Source: Spirosoma endophyticum (lineage in GTDB: Bacteria; Bacteroidota; Bacteroidia; Cytophagales; Spirosomataceae). From it: 64,000 nt of DNA. The stretch lies in the NCBI RefSeq assembly GCF_900112365.1, contig NZ_FOLQ01000005.1, positions 218,562-282,561 on the forward strand, read 5' to 3'. Below are positions 26,218 through 36,060 of this stretch, piece by piece (position 1 is the stretch's first letter; each line of letters opens with the position of its first letter). The notes beneath the pieces are model-generated. The model saw only the letters and a list, made by a program, of their open reading frames with translations. It ran no database searches and was not told the origin of the DNA. Made by a program: the position numbers and the translations under genes.

Positions 26218-26595
26218 TTATTTCGTTACTTTCTTCTTGTTAGCAACTGTCTTACGCTTGCCTTTACGAGTACGAGAGTTGTTCTTAGTGTGCTGGCCAC
26301 GAACTGGAAGCCCTTTCCGGTGACGCAAGCCACGGTAGCAACCAATATCCATTAAGCGTTTAATGCTCAACTGAACTTCCGAACGCAACTGACCTTCAAC
26401 TTTGTACTCATTTGAGATAGCGTTACGTACAGCACTCGCTTCATCGTCCGTCCATTCATTGGCTTTCTTGTCAACACTGATACCAGCATCGGTCAAGATT
26501 TTTTTAGCCCGGCTACGTCCAATGCCGTAGATGTATGTCAGCGCAATTTCACCACGCTTCTTATCTGGAATATCAACACCTGCAATACGTGCCAT
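26218..26595 (-). CDS. rpsM: Ribosomal protein uS13
   Basis: A 125-residue uS13 of the 30S head. The start at 26593-26595 gives [19 protein letters not shown], the universal N-terminus; the frame is open further upstream but that stretch covers rpmJ and is not coding in this frame. [11 protein letters not shown] is the helix-two-turn-helix; [18 protein letters not shown] is the conserved rRNA-contact region. It begins two bases after the rpmJ stop. Confidence 0.98.
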   Translation of the reverse strand: MARIAGVDIPDKKRGEIALTYIYGIGRSRAKKILTDAGISVDKKANEWTDDEASAVRNAISNEYKVEGQLRSEVQLSIKRLMDIGCYRGLRHRKGLPVRGQHTKNNSRTRKGKRKTVANKKKVTK

Positions 26596-26597
26596 GC

Positions 26598-26714
26598 TTA
26601 GCCTTGTCTTTGTTTGTAACGGGGATTCTTTTTGTTGATCACGTACAGCTTCCCTTTCCGCCGGATCACTTTGCAATCTTCACTGCGTTTCTTGATTGAC
26701 GCTTTAACTTTCAT
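26598..26714 (-). CDS. rpmJ: Ribosomal protein bL36
   Basis: A 38-residue bL36 from ATG 26712-26714 to TAA 26598-26600. The product starts [20 protein letters not shown] and ends NPRYKQRQG. The zinc-type cysteine pattern is reduced: only one cysteine (residue 14) is present, as in the zinc-free paralogue class. It lies between infA and rpsM, the standard place. Confidence 0.95.
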   Translation of the reverse strand: MKVKASIKKRSEDCKVIRRKGKLYVINKKNPRYKQRQG

Positions 26715-26720
26715 GGTAAA

Positions 26721-26811
26721 AGTTTCTGTTTACAGTTCTCAATTTCTACTTTATGTGCATTAGCTAATCTTTATTAGATAACTAGAAGCTATAAGCTGAA
26801 AATTGAAAACT
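26721..26811. repeat. Inverted heptad array between infA and rpmJ
   Basis: Left arm in exact phase from 26721: AGTTTCT, GTTTACA, GTTCTCA, ATTTCTA, CTTTATG. Right arm 26777-26811: GATAACT, AGAAGCT, ATAAGCT, GAAAATT, GAAAACT, i.e. inverted AGTTTTC, AATTTTC, AGCTTAT, AGCTTCT, AGTTATC. It ends on the infA stop codon. Confidence 0.7.
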
Positions 26812-27029
26812 TACTTGTATCGGTACACAATTCGCGCCTTACTTAAATCATAAGGCGACATTTCCAACTTTACGCGATCTCCTGGCAGGATCTTGATGTA
26901 ATTCATCCGCATTTTGCCAGAGATGTGAGCAATTACCTCATGTTTGTTAGCCAACTCGACCCGGAACATTGCATTTGATAATGCCTCCAAAATCACACCG
27001 TCTTGTTCTATAGAATTCTGCTTTGCCAT
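26811..27029 (-). CDS. infA: Translation initiation factor IF-1
   Basis: A 72-residue OB-fold factor that binds the ribosomal A site in initiation. [38 protein letters not shown] and [26 protein letters not shown] are the family signatures and the length is exactly typical. It follows map by seven bases. Confidence 0.98.
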   Translation of the reverse strand: MAKQNSIEQDGVILEALSNAMFRVELANKHEVIAHISGKMRMNYIKILPGDRVKLEMSPYDLSKARIVYRYK

Positions 27030-27036
27030 GTTCGCT

Positions 27037-27876
27037 TTAAACCGCCATAAGATCTTGTGTTTCGACCATCAGGCTTGTATTCGCGGTTACTGCTTCAATG
27101 TATTCAAAGGTTGTCAAAATCTCAGCTTTCCCTTTACGCACAGCTACTGTGTGTTCAAAGTGGGCCGATGGCTTACGATCAACAGTCCGAATTGTCCAAC
27201 CGTCCCGTTCCTGTACGACACCTTTCTTGCCGAAATTAATCATTGGCTCAATTGCCAAAATCATGCCTTCCTGCAATTTCGGGCCTTGACCTCGTTTACC
27301 ATAGTTTGGTACTTCAGGGGCTTCATGTAGGTTTTGGCCAACGCCATGCCCAACTAATTCGCGAACTACTGAATACCCAAACTTCTCTGTGTACGTCTGA
27401 ATAGCATACCCAATATCGCCTACTCGATTCCCTTCAATGGCCTTTTCCAAGCCGATATAAAGTGATTCCTTAGTTCTGGATAAGAGTCGACGAACTGCCG
27501 GACTTACTTCCCCAATTGGATATGTATAAGCGCTATCACTGTGATAGCCGTTCAACTTAACGCCACAATCAATCGAGATGATGTCACCATCGCGGAGTTC
27601 ATAGCGGCTAGGAAATCCATGCACTACTACGTCGTTGACCGAAATACAAAGTGAAGCCGGAAACTTGTTATAACCTAAGAATGATGGAGAGCCTCCGTTA
27701 TCCTTAATAAACGTTTCTGCAACCCGGTCAAGTTCCTTTGTTGTTACACCAGGTCGAACAAGCTTAGCCACTTCGGCGTGAGCCTTTCCAAGTACCTGTG
27801 CACTAATCTTGATCAGAGCGATTTCTTCATCGCTTCTGATAAAAATCATTTTATCTTTTTTATCGGAACTAGACAT
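27037..27876 (-). CDS. map: Type I methionine aminopeptidase
   Basis: A 279-residue enzyme that removes the initiator methionine. Metal ligands are in [20 protein letters not shown] (two Asp), [15 protein letters not shown] (His), ILAIEPMIN (Glu) and FEHTVAV (Glu). The first ten residues [10 protein letters not shown] are a short polar addition; a start at the internal Met before IFIRSDEEI is possible. It lies between secY and infA, the Bacteroidota order, with adk absent. Confidence 0.96.
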   Translation of the reverse strand: MSSSDKKDKMIFIRSDEEIALIKISAQVLGKAHAEVAKLVRPGVTTKELDRVAETFIKDNGGSPSFLGYNKFPASLCISVNDVVVHGFPSRYELRDGDIISIDCGVKLNGYHSDSAYTYPIGEVSPAVRRLLSRTKESLYIGLEKAIEGNRVGDIGYAIQTYTEKFGYSVVRELVGHGVGQNLHEAPEVPNYGKRGQGPKLQEGMILAIEPMINFGKKGVVQERDGWTIRTVDRKPSAHFEHTVAVRKGKAEILTTFEYIEAVTANTSLMVETQDLMAV

Positions 27877-27882
27877 CTCTTT

Positions 27883-29202
27883 TTATGCGGCTACTGTCTC
27901 TGCACTCGTGCGACCCTGTACCCGACCTGATTTCATCAGACCTTCGTAGCGACGCATCAGTAAGTAACTTTCCACCTGCTGCAGCGTATCAAGCACAACA
28001 CCAACCATAATCAGAAGCGACGTACCTCCAAAAAATTGGGCAAAACCACTTGTCATTCCTAATAGATTAGCAATAGCGGGTAAAATCGCCACAATCGCCA
28101 GCATAACAGCACCAGGTAGTGTGATTCGATCCAATACTGTACCAATGTACTCGGATGTCTGAAAGCCAGGCTTTACACCTGGGATGAAACCGCCACTACG
28201 TTTCATATCATCAGCAATCTGAACCGGGTTGACCGAGATCGCTGTGTAAAAGAACGTAAAGACAATAATCAAAAGCGAGAATAACAGATTATATTGCCAA
28301 GTTGTATAGCTCTGAAACGCGTTCTGCACACTAGCTGCAAAATCACTTTTCTCGGCAAACAACCCTGCTACGTAAGTTGGAATGAACATCAGCGCCTGAG
28401 CAAATATGATCGGCATTACACCAGCCGCATTTAACTTCAAGGGTAAGTACTGACGTTGCCCACCAACAACTTTATTTCCGATAACCTGCTTGGCATATTG
28501 AATTGGAATACGACGAACAGCCTGCGTTAAAACAACCGCTCCCATAATTACAAAAAACAGGCCTACCAGCTCCAGTACAAAAACTAGCACCTGAGACGTT
28601 CCGCGCGATAGGGCTTCTCCATAAATAGCACCTGGAAGCCGTGACACGATCCCAATCATAATGATCATTGAGATGCCATTACCAATTCCTTTATCTGTGA
28701 TCCGTTCACCCAGCCACATGCAGAAGATGGTACCGGCCGTTAGAATAAAGAGCGACGAAATTGTGAACAAGCCACGATCAATTAGCAGTGCCTCAGCTGG
28801 AATCGTTGTTCGTACATATGTAATAGCCTGAACAGCCGTTACACCAATTGTCAGTACCCGTGTAATCTGGTTCAACCGCTTACGGCCTGATTCACCTTCC
28901 TTCTGCATTTTCTGAAAGTAGGGCAAAGCCAATGTAAGTAACTGAATTGCGATCGATGCAGAAATATACGGCATGATACCCAACGCAAAAATCGAAGCCT
29001 TGCTAAAAGCACCTCCTAAAAAGGTATCTAACAAGCCAAGCAATCCCTGAGGATTGAGATTCAATTTCTGTGGGTCAACGCCTGGTAGCACAATAGCCGA
29101 ACCAAGACGAAACGCCGTAATAAACAACAGCGTGTTGAGGATTCGACTCCGCAACTCGTCAATTGCAAAAATATTCTTAAACGTGGTGATGAGTCGGTTC
29201 AT
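27883..29202 (-). CDS. secY: Preprotein translocase subunit SecY
   Basis: A 439-residue ten-helix membrane protein forming the SecYEG channel. Signatures are LPGVDPQKLN after the first helix, FALGIMPYISASIAIQLL as the lateral-gate/plug neighbour, and RRIPIQYAKQVIG and MKRSGGFIPGVKPG in cytoplasmic loops that contact the ribosome and SecA. Position between rplO and map is normal for the spc operon. Confidence 0.98.
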   Translation of the reverse strand: MNRLITTFKNIFAIDELRSRILNTLLFITAFRLGSAIVLPGVDPQKLNLNPQGLLGLLDTFLGGAFSKASIFALGIMPYISASIAIQLLTLALPYFQKMQKEGESGRKRLNQITRVLTIGVTAVQAITYVRTTIPAEALLIDRGLFTISSLFILTAGTIFCMWLGERITDKGIGNGISMIIMIGIVSRLPGAIYGEALSRGTSQVLVFVLELVGLFFVIMGAVVLTQAVRRIPIQYAKQVIGNKVVGGQRQYLPLKLNAAGVMPIIFAQALMFIPTYVAGLFAEKSDFAASVQNAFQSYTTWQYNLLFSLLIIVFTFFYTAISVNPVQIADDMKRSGGFIPGVKPGFQTSEYIGTVLDRITLPGAVMLAIVAILPAIANLLGMTSGFAQFFGGTSLLIMVGVVLDTLQQVESYLLMRRYEGLMKSGRVQGRTSAETVAA

Positions 29203-29232
29203 AAAATAGGTCGGCTACTGCCGTGCTCACAA

Positions 29233-29709
29233 CTAATTCGCTGCTTCCTCTGTCACTTGTTTAACAGGCACAATCGCCTTACCACCCGCTTTTTCAATCG
29301 CTTCTTTCGCGCTTGTCGAGAAAGCATGGGCATGAATTTCAACGGCGGCTGTTAGTTCACCCCGGCTCAATACTTTAACTAAGTCTTTCTTGCTAACCAA
29401 ACCATGTTGGAGCAGAAATTCCATGTCTACTATTGTAGCCTTAGTCTCGTCAACTAATGCCTGGATAGAATCCAGATTCAGAGGTTTGTATTCGACGCGG
29501 TTAATATTCTTGAAGCCGAACTTAGGCACACGACGTTGCAATGGCATCTGACCACCTTCGAAGTGTGTTTTACGACTATAACCTGAACGCGATTGCGCTC
29601 CTTTGTGACCACGCGTAGACGTACCGCCCATGCCTGACCCCTGTCCGCGTCCGACTCGCTTGCGCTCTCTGACGGAACCTTTTGCCGGTCTAAGGTTGCT
29701 TAAATTCAT
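29233..29709 (-). CDS. rplO: Ribosomal protein uL15
   Basis: A 158-residue uL15. N-terminal MNLSNLRPAKGSVRERKRVGRGQGSGMGG-type basic glycine-rich tail threads into 23S rRNA; the C-terminal globular part contains VEIHAHAFSTSAKEAIEKAGG. Slightly longer than E. coli (144). Lies between rpmD and secY. Confidence 0.98.
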   Translation of the reverse strand: MNLSNLRPAKGSVRERKRVGRGQGSGMGGTSTRGHKGAQSRSGYSRKTHFEGGQMPLQRRVPKFGFKNINRVEYKPLNLDSIQALVDETKATIVDMEFLLQHGLVSKKDLVKVLSRGELTAAVEIHAHAFSTSAKEAIEKAGGKAIVPVKQVTEEAAN

Positions 29710-29729
29710 TGGTATATATTTAAAAAGAT

Positions 29730-29793
29730 GATTCTTTTGGCTTTTAACGTCACCCTTACAAGAAGCTAGAGCGGTCTGAAAACCAAAAGAATC
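29730..29793. other. Hairpin between rpmD and rplO
   Basis: GATTCTTTTGG (29730-29740) pairs exactly with CCAAAAGAATC (29783-29793), and TTTT/AAAA extends the stem after one bulge. The 42-base centre is unpaired. It fills the rpmD-rplO gap and lacks a T-run. Heptad periodicity was not seen here. Confidence 0.45.
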
Positions 29794-29802
29794 GCAAAGA
29801 TA

Positions 29803-29982
29803 CTAAATTTCTTCAACCTTCACTAAGTGCTGCACCTTATTGATTGCACCTTTGAGTGCGTCGTTGTATTCCAATTCGACGCTACGGTTGATTTTGCCTA
29901 AGCCTAGAGACTTAATCGCATTCTTTTGCGATAACGGCCGTTTAATGGTGCTGCTGACCTGCGTGATACGTACTCGTGCCAT
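29803..29982 (-). CDS. rpmD: Ribosomal protein uL30
   Basis: A 59-residue uL30 from ATG 29980-29982 to TAG 29803-29805: MARVRITQVSSTIKRPLSQK, then a SLGLGKINRSVE segment and ending HLVKVEEI. Typical length and sequence; lies 18 bases after rpsE. Confidence 0.96.
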   Translation of the reverse strand: MARVRITQVSSTIKRPLSQKNAIKSLGLGKINRSVELEYNDALKGAINKVQHLVKVEEI

Positions 29983-30000
29983 GTCTGTTGCTCCTATTGG

Positions 30001-30519
30001 TTAACCGTTAAAAACTTTAGCTAAACTGATTTGACGCTGAAAAGCTACCTGGTGAGGTAAACGCATCTTCAGTAACGCGTCAAGCGTTGCTTTTACTACG
30101 TTGTGCGGGTTCGACGAACCTTTCGATTTCGCCAGGATATCGTGTATACCAGCCGACTCAAGAACGGCACGCATAGCACCACCAGCGATCACACCAGTAC
30201 CTGGAGCGGCCGGTTTCAGCAGGACAAAGCCACCACTGAATTTACCTTCCATTTCGTGAGGAACCGTACGTTTTAGAAGGGGAACCTGAACAAGGTTTTT
30301 CTTCGCATCTTCTACTCCTTTGGCAATCGCATCCGTTACTTCATTGGCTTTGCCTAATCCGTAACCAACGACACCGTTACCATCGCCGACGACGACAATC
30401 GCCGAGAAACTGAATCGGCGACCACCTTTTACCACCTTCGCTACGCGGTTGATGGCTACAACCTTTTCTTTCAGGTCGGCTTCGTTGAATTTTGTCGGTC
30501 TTGCTGAATTGATGTTCAT
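30001..30519 (-). CDS. rpsE: Ribosomal protein uS5
   Basis: A 172-residue uS5, involved in decoding accuracy. Signatures are [19 protein letters not shown] and [14 protein letters not shown] in the double-stranded RNA-binding domain, and [20 protein letters not shown] in the C-terminal domain. Located between rplR and rpmD, gap to rplR three bases. Confidence 0.98.
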   Translation of the reverse strand: MNINSARPTKFNEADLKEKVVAINRVAKVVKGGRRFSFSAIVVVGDGNGVVGYGLGKANEVTDAIAKGVEDAKKNLVQVPLLKRTVPHEMEGKFSGGFVLLKPAAPGTGVIAGGAMRAVLESAGIHDILAKSKGSSNPHNVVKATLDALLKMRLPHQVAFQRQISLAKVFNG

Positions 30520-30522
30520 TGC

Positions 30523-30876
30523 TTAGAACTTAAGGCCACCCTCGCGGGCTGCGTCGGCCAGTGCTTTTACTTTACCGTGATATAAGTAGCCGTTACGGTC
30601 GAACACAGCTGCGCTGATATTCTGTGCAACTGCCTTTTCGGCCAATCGCAGACCAACTTTCTTCGCCGTTTCGACGGTGTTGCCTTCGGCTTCGCTTTTC
30701 AACTCAACCGACGACGCAGCGGCCAGCGTGCGGCCAGCAATATCGTCGATCAATTGTGCGTAGATCGCTGTGTTAGAGCGAAAAACCGATAGACGGGGGC
30801 GTTCAGCTGTACCAGAGACTTTTGCCCGGATACCAAACTTGATACGCTGTCTTCTTTCTTGCTTATTCTTTGCCAT
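30523..30876 (-). CDS. rplR: Ribosomal protein uL18
   Basis: A 117-residue uL18, which binds 5S r[23 protein letters not shown] and the C-terminal [20 protein letters not shown] are characteristic. Order rplF-rplR-rpsE is normal. Confidence 0.97.
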   Translation of the reverse strand: MAKNKQERRQRIKFGIRAKVSGTAERPRLSVFRSNTAIYAQLIDDIAGRTLAAASSVELKSEAEGNTVETAKKVGLRLAEKAVAQNISAAVFDRNGYLYHGKVKALADAAREGGLKF

Positions 30877-30981
30877 GTTATTTGATTCCGACCAAATAGG
30901 CGTTTAAAATGTATTTGGTAGCTCATTTCCGGCTCATGGTTATATAAACTAACCACAAAACGAATACGAAAAACCAGCGTA

Positions 30982-31539
30982 TTATTTTTTAGACGAAGAT
31001 TTACCGGCTTTCCGACGCACTTGTTCGCCAATGAAGCGGATACCTTTGCCTTTATAAGGCTCAACTTTACGTAGTGACCGGATTTTAGCGGCTACATCAC
31101 CAAGAAGTTGCTTATCAGATCCTTCCAGGTAAACTTTCGGATTCTGGCCTTTTTCGGTTACAGCTGTTACTTTAATCTCGGTTGGAACAGCTAAATACAC
31201 ATTATGTGAATAGCCAAGTTGCAATTCGAGAATGTTATTAACAACCGACGCTTTATAACCAACCCCGATTACTTCAAGATTTAGTTTGTAGCCTTCGCTT
31301 ACTCCCGTTACCATGTTGCTAACCAACGAACGGTACAAGCCATGAAGTGCTTTATGGCGTTTCTGTTCCGTAGGGCGCGATACTTGAATCTGCCCCTCTT
31401 CAATTGCAACCGAAATGTCCGGATCAACTGTTTGAGTCAGGGTGCCTTTAGGCCCTTTTACCGTTACAACGTTTTGCGCGTCAACGGACAACGTTACGTT
31501 GCTGGGTAGGGTGATGGGTTTCTTACCTATGCGTGACAT
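30982..31539 (-). CDS. rplF: Ribosomal protein uL6
   Basis: A 185-residue uL6 near the GTPase centre of the 50S. It starts MSRIGKKPITLPSNVTLS and ends with EPYKGKGIRFIGEQVRRKAGK, followed by SSSKK. Two repeated alpha/beta domains. A 105-base gap to rplR holds loosely repetitive AT-rich sequence with no gene. Confidence 0.98.
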   Translation of the reverse strand: MSRIGKKPITLPSNVTLSVDAQNVVTVKGPKGTLTQTVDPDISVAIEEGQIQVSRPTEQKRHKALHGLYRSLVSNMVTGVSEGYKLNLEVIGVGYKASVVNNILELQLGYSHNVYLAVPTEIKVTAVTEKGQNPKVYLEGSDKQLLGDVAAKIRSLRKVEPYKGKGIRFIGEQVRRKAGKSSSKK

Positions 31540-31552
31540 CGTTCAGTTCGGA

Positions 31553-31951
31553 TTAATATACGTAACACAATACCTCTCCACCTACGTTCAGCGTCTTCGC
31601 TTCTTTATCTGTCATCACGCCTTTAGAGGTAGAGATGATAGCAACACCCAAGCCATTCAGAATACGTGGCAGGTGATCAGCGCCCCGGTACTGACGTAGA
31701 CCTGGACGACTAATACGTTGTAGATCAACGATAGCATTTTGCTTCGTCGTTGGATTGTACTTCAAAGCAATTTTGATAGTGCCTTGTGGTGTACTATCGT
31801 CGAACTTGTAGTTCTGGATGTACCCTTTTTCGTACAAAACTTTGGTAATCTCTTTTTTTATGTTGGAAGCAGGAATCTCCACAACCCGGTGCTTTGCCCG
31901 GATGGCGTTTCTAACGCGGGTCAGAAAATCTGCTATTGGGTCTGTATTCAT
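31553..31951 (-). CDS. rpsH: Ribosomal protein uS8
   Basis: A 132-residue uS8, a primary binder of 16S rRNA helix 21. [20 protein letters not shown] and the C-terminal [20 protein letters not shown] are conserved. In many bacteria it is also the spc-operon repressor. Confidence 0.98.
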   Translation of the reverse strand: MNTDPIADFLTRVRNAIRAKHRVVEIPASNIKKEITKVLYEKGYIQNYKFDDSTPQGTIKIALKYNPTTKQNAIVDLQRISRPGLRQYRGADHLPRILNGLGVAIISTSKGVMTDKEAKTLNVGGEVLCYVY

Positions 31952-32041
31952 TCTTAGCGTTGCGTTACTTACAAACCTCTCTTTTAGAGAAAGTTCGCAA
32001 AATTACGGAAACTGAATTACAAATAGAAATGGAATCTGGAA

Positions 32042-32311
32042 TTACCAGCTTGCCTTTGTTACTCCTGGGATTTTACCGGCTGATGCCATTTCGCGGAATG
32101 TAACCCGTGAAATACCAAACTTGCGCATATAACCCCGAGGACGACCCGTTAATTTGCAGCGATTGTGCAACCGTACAGGTGATGCATTTTTAGGAAGCTT
32201 ATCAAGACCCAGGTAATCACCTGCAGCTTTTAGAGCAGCCCGTTTCGTAGCATATTTGGCAACTAACGCTTCGCGTTTCCGTTCCCGTGCTTTAATTGAT
32301 TCTTTTGCCAT
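32042..32311 (-). CDS. rpsN: Ribosomal protein uS14
   Basis: An 89-residue uS14 of the zinc-independent long class (no CxxC pairs). [20 protein letters not shown] and the C-terminal [19 protein letters not shown] are diagnostic. A 90-base gap to rpsH shows no feature. Confidence 0.98.
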   Translation of the reverse strand: MAKESIKARERKREALVAKYATKRAALKAAGDYLGLDKLPKNASPVRLHNRCKLTGRPRGYMRKFGISRVTFREMASAGKIPGVTKASW

Positions 32312-32336
32312 TGTGTTTTAGCCTTTGTGTAGGTTA

Positions 32337-32891
32337 TTATTTACCACTTTTAGCAAACGGCATTCCCATTGCTTTCAGCAACTCGTAGCTTTCATTGTCG
32401 GTATTGGCGGTTGTCACGAAAGTGATATCCATGCCCGAAATACGTGCTACTTTATCGATACTGATTTCAGGGAAGATAATCTGCTCCTGCACACCGAACG
32501 TATAGTTACCGCGACCATCGAATCCTTTGTCGCTAATGCCTTTGAAATCCCGTACACGTGGCAACGAAACTGTTGTCAAGCGATCCAGAAACTCATACAT
32601 CTTTACACCACGTAGAGTCACTTTCGCACCGATAGGCATCTTCTCCCGCAGTTTGAAGTTTGAGACCGCCTTTTTCGACATAGTCGGGACGGCTTTCTGA
32701 CCCGTGATGGTCGTTAATTCTTCGACGCCTACATCGACTAACTTCTTGTCGGCGACAGCGGCTCCAATACCTTTGTTGATGACAATTTTGCTCAGACGCG
32801 GTACTTGCATAACCGACTTATACTGAAACTTGTCTTTCAACTGAGGTACGACCTCGCTTAAATATTTTTCTTTCAGTCTTGGCGTTGCCAT
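32337..32891 (-). CDS. rplE: Ribosomal protein uL5
   Basis: A 184-residue uL5, which binds 5S rRNA. The ATG at 32889-32891 gives [18 protein letters not shown], normal for the family; a further ATG nine codons upstream overlaps the end of rpl[15 protein letters not shown] and [16 protein letters not shown] are family signatures. Confidence 0.97.
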   Translation of the reverse strand: MATPRLKEKYLSEVVPQLKDKFQYKSVMQVPRLSKIVINKGIGAAVADKKLVDVGVEELTTITGQKAVPTMSKKAVSNFKLREKMPIGAKVTLRGVKMYEFLDRLTTVSLPRVRDFKGISDKGFDGRGNYTFGVQEQIIFPEISIDKVARISGMDITFVTTANTDNESYELLKAMGMPFAKSGK

Positions 32892-32895
32892 TTTT

Positions 32896-33261
32896 TTAGA
32901 CCTGCTTAGGGTTAACATCAGGGATAAAGTTGCCCGTCTTTTTAGAAAAGCGTTGCAGCTTGCCCTTTTCGTTCAACTTACGGCCCGTGCGGGTGGGTTC
33001 GCTGGTGGCCGGATCAACCAGTTTCAGATTACTGATATGGATTGATCCTTCGGTTTTTTCCAGACTCCCCTGCGGGTTAGAAGCCGTTGGCTTCAAGTGT
33101 TTCGTAATCATAGCAACGCCCTCGACCCGAGCACGATCTTTTTCTACAATTATTTCTTTCACTGTTCCGCGCTGGCCTTTCGAGTTACCGCCAATTACGA
33201 CGACCGTATCGCCCGTCTTAATGTGGAACTTATGTGTCGGTAGCGTTATTTTCTTCTCCAT
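32896..33261 (-). CDS. rplX: Ribosomal protein uL24
   Basis: A 121-residue uL24, an assembly-initiating 50S protein. The KOW motif is in [20 protein letters not shown] and is followed by [16 protein letters not shown]. Lies three bases after rplN and before rplE. Confidence 0.98.
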   Translation of the reverse strand: MEKKITLPTHKFHIKTGDTVVVIGGNSKGQRGTVKEIIVEKDRARVEGVAMITKHLKPTASNPQGSLEKTEGSIHISNLKLVDPATSEPTRTGRKLNEKGKLQRFSKKTGNFIPDVNPKQV

Positions 33262-33264
33262 TGC

Positions 33265-33633
33265 TTACAATACCTCCGGGGCTAGCGATACGATTTTCAT
33301 AAACTGCTTCTCGCGCAATTCGCGGGCCACAGGACCGAAAATCCGGGTGCCACGTGGCTCATCGTTATTGTTGAGCAATACAGCTGCATTGTCTTCAAAG
33401 CGGATGTATGAACCGTCTTTACGACGTACTTCCTTTTTAGTCCGAACAACAACAGCTTTAGAAACCGTACCTTTTTTCATGCTGCTGGACGACAGGGCTT
33501 GCTTCACCGTCACGACAATCTTGTCACCAACTGATGCATACCGTTTACCTGTACCGCCCAGGACGCGAATAACAAGCACTTCTTTCGCGCCACTGTTATC
33601 GGCAACTCCTAATCTTGATTCTTGCTGTACCAT
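33265..33633 (-). CDS. rplN: Ribosomal protein uL14
   Basis: A 122-residue uL14 at the subunit interface. [20 protein letters not shown] and [29 protein letters not shown] C-terminus are universal. Length is exactly standard. Confidence 0.98.
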   Translation of the reverse strand: MVQQESRLGVADNSGAKEVLVIRVLGGTGKRYASVGDKIVVTVKQALSSSSMKKGTVSKAVVVRTKKEVRRKDGSYIRFEDNAAVLLNNNDEPRGTRIFGPVARELREKQFMKIVSLAPEVL

Positions 33634-33636
33634 GGC

Positions 33637-34002
33637 TTACTTCGCCTTTTCGATGATTTCGACTAATCTCCAACGCTTATTCTTGCTCAATGGGCGGGTT
33701 TCCATAACACGAACGGTGTCACCAATACCACACTCATTTTTTTCGTCATGAACAGTCAATTTTTTTGTCTTGTTCATGAACTTGCCATACATAGGGTGCT
33801 TCACTTTGCGATCAATCGCTACAGTGATAGTTTTCTGCATTTTATTGCTGGTCACCCGTCCGATACGCTCTTTCCGAGCGTTACGCTCCGACGCCGATTT
33901 TTCTTCGCCCGTTGCGGGAGCGACTGCTTTCGGCTGTTCTGCTGCTACGACCGCGGGGGTTTCCTGTTCCGCCTGCGGTGCTGGTGCTTGTTGCTCTTCC
34001 AT
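33637..34002 (-). CDS. rpsQ: Ribosomal protein uS17 with an acidic Ala/Pro-rich N-terminal extension
   Basis: A 121-residue uS17; the family usually has about 85. The OB-fold core begins near residue 42 ([20 protein letters not shown]) and continues through [19 protein letters not shown] to [15 protein letters not shown]. Residues 1-41 are a low-complexity tail rich in Glu, Gln, Ala and Pro ([19 protein letters not shown]). No other in-frame ATG lies before the core, which supports the extension being real. The tail is acidic, unlike normal ribosomal protein tails, and its function is unknown. Confidence 0.95.
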   Translation of the reverse strand: MEEQQAPAPQAEQETPAVVAAEQPKAVAPATGEEKSASERNARKERIGRVTSNKMQKTITVAIDRKVKHPMYGKFMNKTKKLTVHDEKNECGIGDTVRVMETRPLSKNKRWRLVEIIEKAK

Positions 34003-34014
34003 CGTCGTGTCTTA

Positions 34015-34209
34015 TTAGGCTTGCCGCGATTTAACCGTCAGTTCCGTGTGAAGACGAGCGATCCGTTTCCGGCTCTCGCGAATGCGCATGGGGTTCTCAA
34101 TGGGAGAAACAGCATGGGCGAACTTCAGTTTCAACAGTCGGTCCTGTTCGGCACCAATCTCGGTGCGTAAGTCTTCGGCCGACAATCCTTTCAAATCTTC
34201 TTTTTTCAT
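34015..34209 (-). CDS. rpmC: Ribosomal protein uL29
   Basis: A 64-residue helical uL29 near the peptide exit tunnel. MKKEDLKGLSAEDLRTEIG and KFAHAVSPIENPMRIRESRK are typical. Between rplP and rpsQ. Confidence 0.97.
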   Translation of the reverse strand: MKKEDLKGLSAEDLRTEIGAEQDRLLKLKFAHAVSPIENPMRIRESRKRIARLHTELTVKSRQA

Positions 34210-34230
34210 TTTGTTCGTCGCTTAGGTGTA

Positions 34231-34662
34231 CTATTCCTCGACTTGCTCTTGATAGTCGCGCCGAACCACAAATTTGGTCCGAACGGGCAATTTCTGAGCG
34301 GCCAAGCGCAGGGCTTCCATACCCGTTGCTAAATCAACACCCGTCGTTTCGAACATAATCGTGCCGGGCTTTACTACGGCTACCCAATACTCGGGTGCAC
34401 CTTTACCTTTACCCATCCGAACTTCAGCCGGTTTCTTGGTAATAGGCTTATCGGGGAAAATGCGAATCCAAACCTGGCCTTCGCGTTTCATGGCCCGAGT
34501 TACGGAAATACGAGCGGCTTCAATCTGGCGGGCGGTAATCCGACCTGGTTCCAATGATTTAATACCGAACGTACCGAAAGCGATTTCATGGCCGCGCGAT
34601 GCGATACCTGGAATCCTTCCTTTATGCTGCTTACGGAATTTTGTTCTTTTTGGCTGTAACAT
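34231..34662 (-). CDS. rplP: Ribosomal protein uL16
   Basis: A 143-residue uL16, which contacts tRNA in the 50[39 protein letters not shown] and [19 protein letters not shown] are family signatures. It follows rpsC after a repeat-filled gap. Confidence 0.98.
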   Translation of the reverse strand: MLQPKRTKFRKQHKGRIPGIASRGHEIAFGTFGIKSLEPGRITARQIEAARISVTRAMKREGQVWIRIFPDKPITKKPAEVRMGKGKGAPEYWVAVVKPGTIMFETTGVDLATGMEALRLAAQKLPVRTKFVVRRDYQEQVEE

Positions 34663-34677
34663 AGCTCTAAAAGTTAG

Positions 34678-34741
34678 AGTCGATAGTCATTAGTCAATAG
34701 TCGTTTTCAATAGCGACCGGCAACTGGCGACTGGCGACTGG
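34678..34741. repeat. Inverted heptad array between rpsC and rplP
   Basis: Left arm in phase from 34678: AGTCGAT, AGTCATT, AGTCAAT, AGTCGTT. After a 10-base spacer the right arm (34716-34741) is ACCGGCA, ACTGGCG, ACTGGCG, ACTGG, which inverts to CCAGTCG, CCAGTCG, CCAGTTG, CCGGT. It ends just before the rpsC stop codon at 34744. Confidence 0.8.
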
Positions 34742-34743
34742 AT

Positions 34744-35655
34744 TTATCGTCTTGGTCCACCACCGCCACGGTTAGCACCACCCGGAGCGCCACCGCCACG
34801 GTTGCCACCACCCTGACCACCACCGCCACGGTTGCCGCCACCTTGACCGCCACCACCACGATTGTTACCACCCCGATCATTGCCTCCGCGATCACCGCGA
34901 CCACGACCACCACGGTCGTTACCATCACGATCACCACGAGGACCACGACGGTCACCACGGTCATTTGAAGAAGCACTACGTTCTCCGGCTTGTGCCTGGC
35001 TCATCATAGCTGCTGGCGACAGGTCGCGCTTGCCATAAACTTCACCCTTGAAAATCCACACCTTGATGCCGATTTTACCGTAAACTGTTTGTGCTTCTGA
35101 GATAGCGTAATCAATGTCAGCCCGTAGTGTATGAAGAGGTACACGACCTTCTTTGTACTGCTCCGAGCGGGCAATTTCAGCACCGCCTAAGCGACCTGAT
35201 ACCTTCACCTTGATGCCTTGAGCGCCCACCCGGATAGCCGATTGAATCGCTTGCTTCATGGCACGACGGAACGAGATACGAGCTTGTAGCTGCTGAGCAA
35301 TAGCTTCACCAACTAGTTTAGCATCGATTTCTGGCCGCTTGATCTCGAAGATATTGATCTGGACATCTTTGCCCGTGATCTTTTTCAGTTCTTCTTTAAT
35401 CTTATCAACCTCACCACCGCCTTTACCGATAACGATACCCGGACGAGCCGTGTGAATTGTCAGCGTTACGCGTTTCAGTGTGCGCTCGATAACAACCCGA
35501 GCAATGGCTCCTTTCGGAATACGAGCCGCTACGTACTTCCGGATTTTCTCGTCTTCAACGAGCTTTTCCGCAAATTCTTTGCCACCGTACCAGCTTGACT
35601 CCCAGCCCCGAACAATACCAAGTCGCAGGCCAATTGGATTTATTTTTTGTCCCAT
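34744..35655 (-). CDS. rpsC: Ribosomal protein uS3 with an RGG-rich C-terminal tail
   Basis: A 303-residue uS3; the usual length is 210-240. The KH domain is at [19 protein letters not shown] and the C-terminal core at [20 protein letters not shown] and [13 protein letters not shown]. Residues about 224-303 are a low-complexity tail of Gly, Arg, Asn, Asp and Gln with many RGG/RGD triplets, partly a tandem repeat of the unit [10 protein letters not shown], matched by a roughly 30-base DNA repeat near 34780-34850. Similar arginine-glycine tails bind RNA in other proteins. The tail is the only deviation; the core is intact. Confidence 0.96.
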   Translation of the reverse strand: MGQKINPIGLRLGIVRGWESSWYGGKEFAEKLVEDEKIRKYVAARIPKGAIARVVIERTLKRVTLTIHTARPGIVIGKGGGEVDKIKEELKKITGKDVQINIFEIKRPEIDAKLVGEAIAQQLQARISFRRAMKQAIQSAIRVGAQGIKVKVSGRLGGAEIARSEQYKEGRVPLHTLRADIDYAISEAQTVYGKIGIKVWIFKGEVYGKRDLSPAAMMSQAQAGERSASSNDRGDRRGPRGDRDGNDRGGRGRGDRGGNDRGGNNRGGGGQGGGNRGGGGQGGGNRGGGAPGGANRGGGGPRR

Positions 35656-35661
35656 TTCTGT

Positions 35662-36054
35662 CTATTGTTCGTTTTCAGGGGTTTCTGCTTCTGCCGATTC
35701 CAATAAGGCTTTGGCTGCGCTGTCCACCACAATGGTGATGTGATTAGACCGCTTCCGAATCCGGTGACCACGGCCCTGTGGAGCTGGTCGTAGACGCTTA
35801 AGCATCGGACCACCATCAACAAAAATCGTTTTCACATAAAGATCAGCATCTTCAATACGCTCATCTTCATTCTTTTGCTGCCAGTTGGCAACGGCTGACA
35901 AAAGCACTTTCTGCAATACGTCAGCACCAGCCTGTGGCTGATATTTTAACAGACCCAACGCCCGGCTAACACGCTGACCACGAATCAGGTCAGCGATTAA
36001 CCGCATTTTACGGGGCGACGTGGGCACATCTTTAAGTTTTGCTACTGCTTCCAT
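35662..36054 (-). CDS. rplV: Ribosomal protein uL22
   Basis: A 130-residue uL22 lining the exit tunnel. The ATG at 36052-36054 gives [21 protein letters not shown] second in-frame ATG at 36081 would add nine residues, but those codons lie in the heptad array at 36061-36123 and make a basic stretch without family match, so the shorter form is preferred. Conserved parts are [14 protein letters not shown] and [20 protein letters not shown]. The tail after the core is short and acidic. Confidence 0.93.
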   Translation of the reverse strand: MEAVAKLKDVPTSPRKMRLIADLIRGQRVSRALGLLKYQPQAGADVLQKVLLSAVANWQQKNEDERIEDADLYVKTIFVDGGPMLKRLRPAPQGRGHRIRKRSNHITIVVDSAAKALLESAEAETPENEQ

Positions 36055-36060
36055 TTGTTT

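Noticed and set aside
26596..26676. Longer uS13 start
   Set aside because: The extra codons overlap rpmJ in another frame and the family N-terminus MARIAGVDI begins at 26595.
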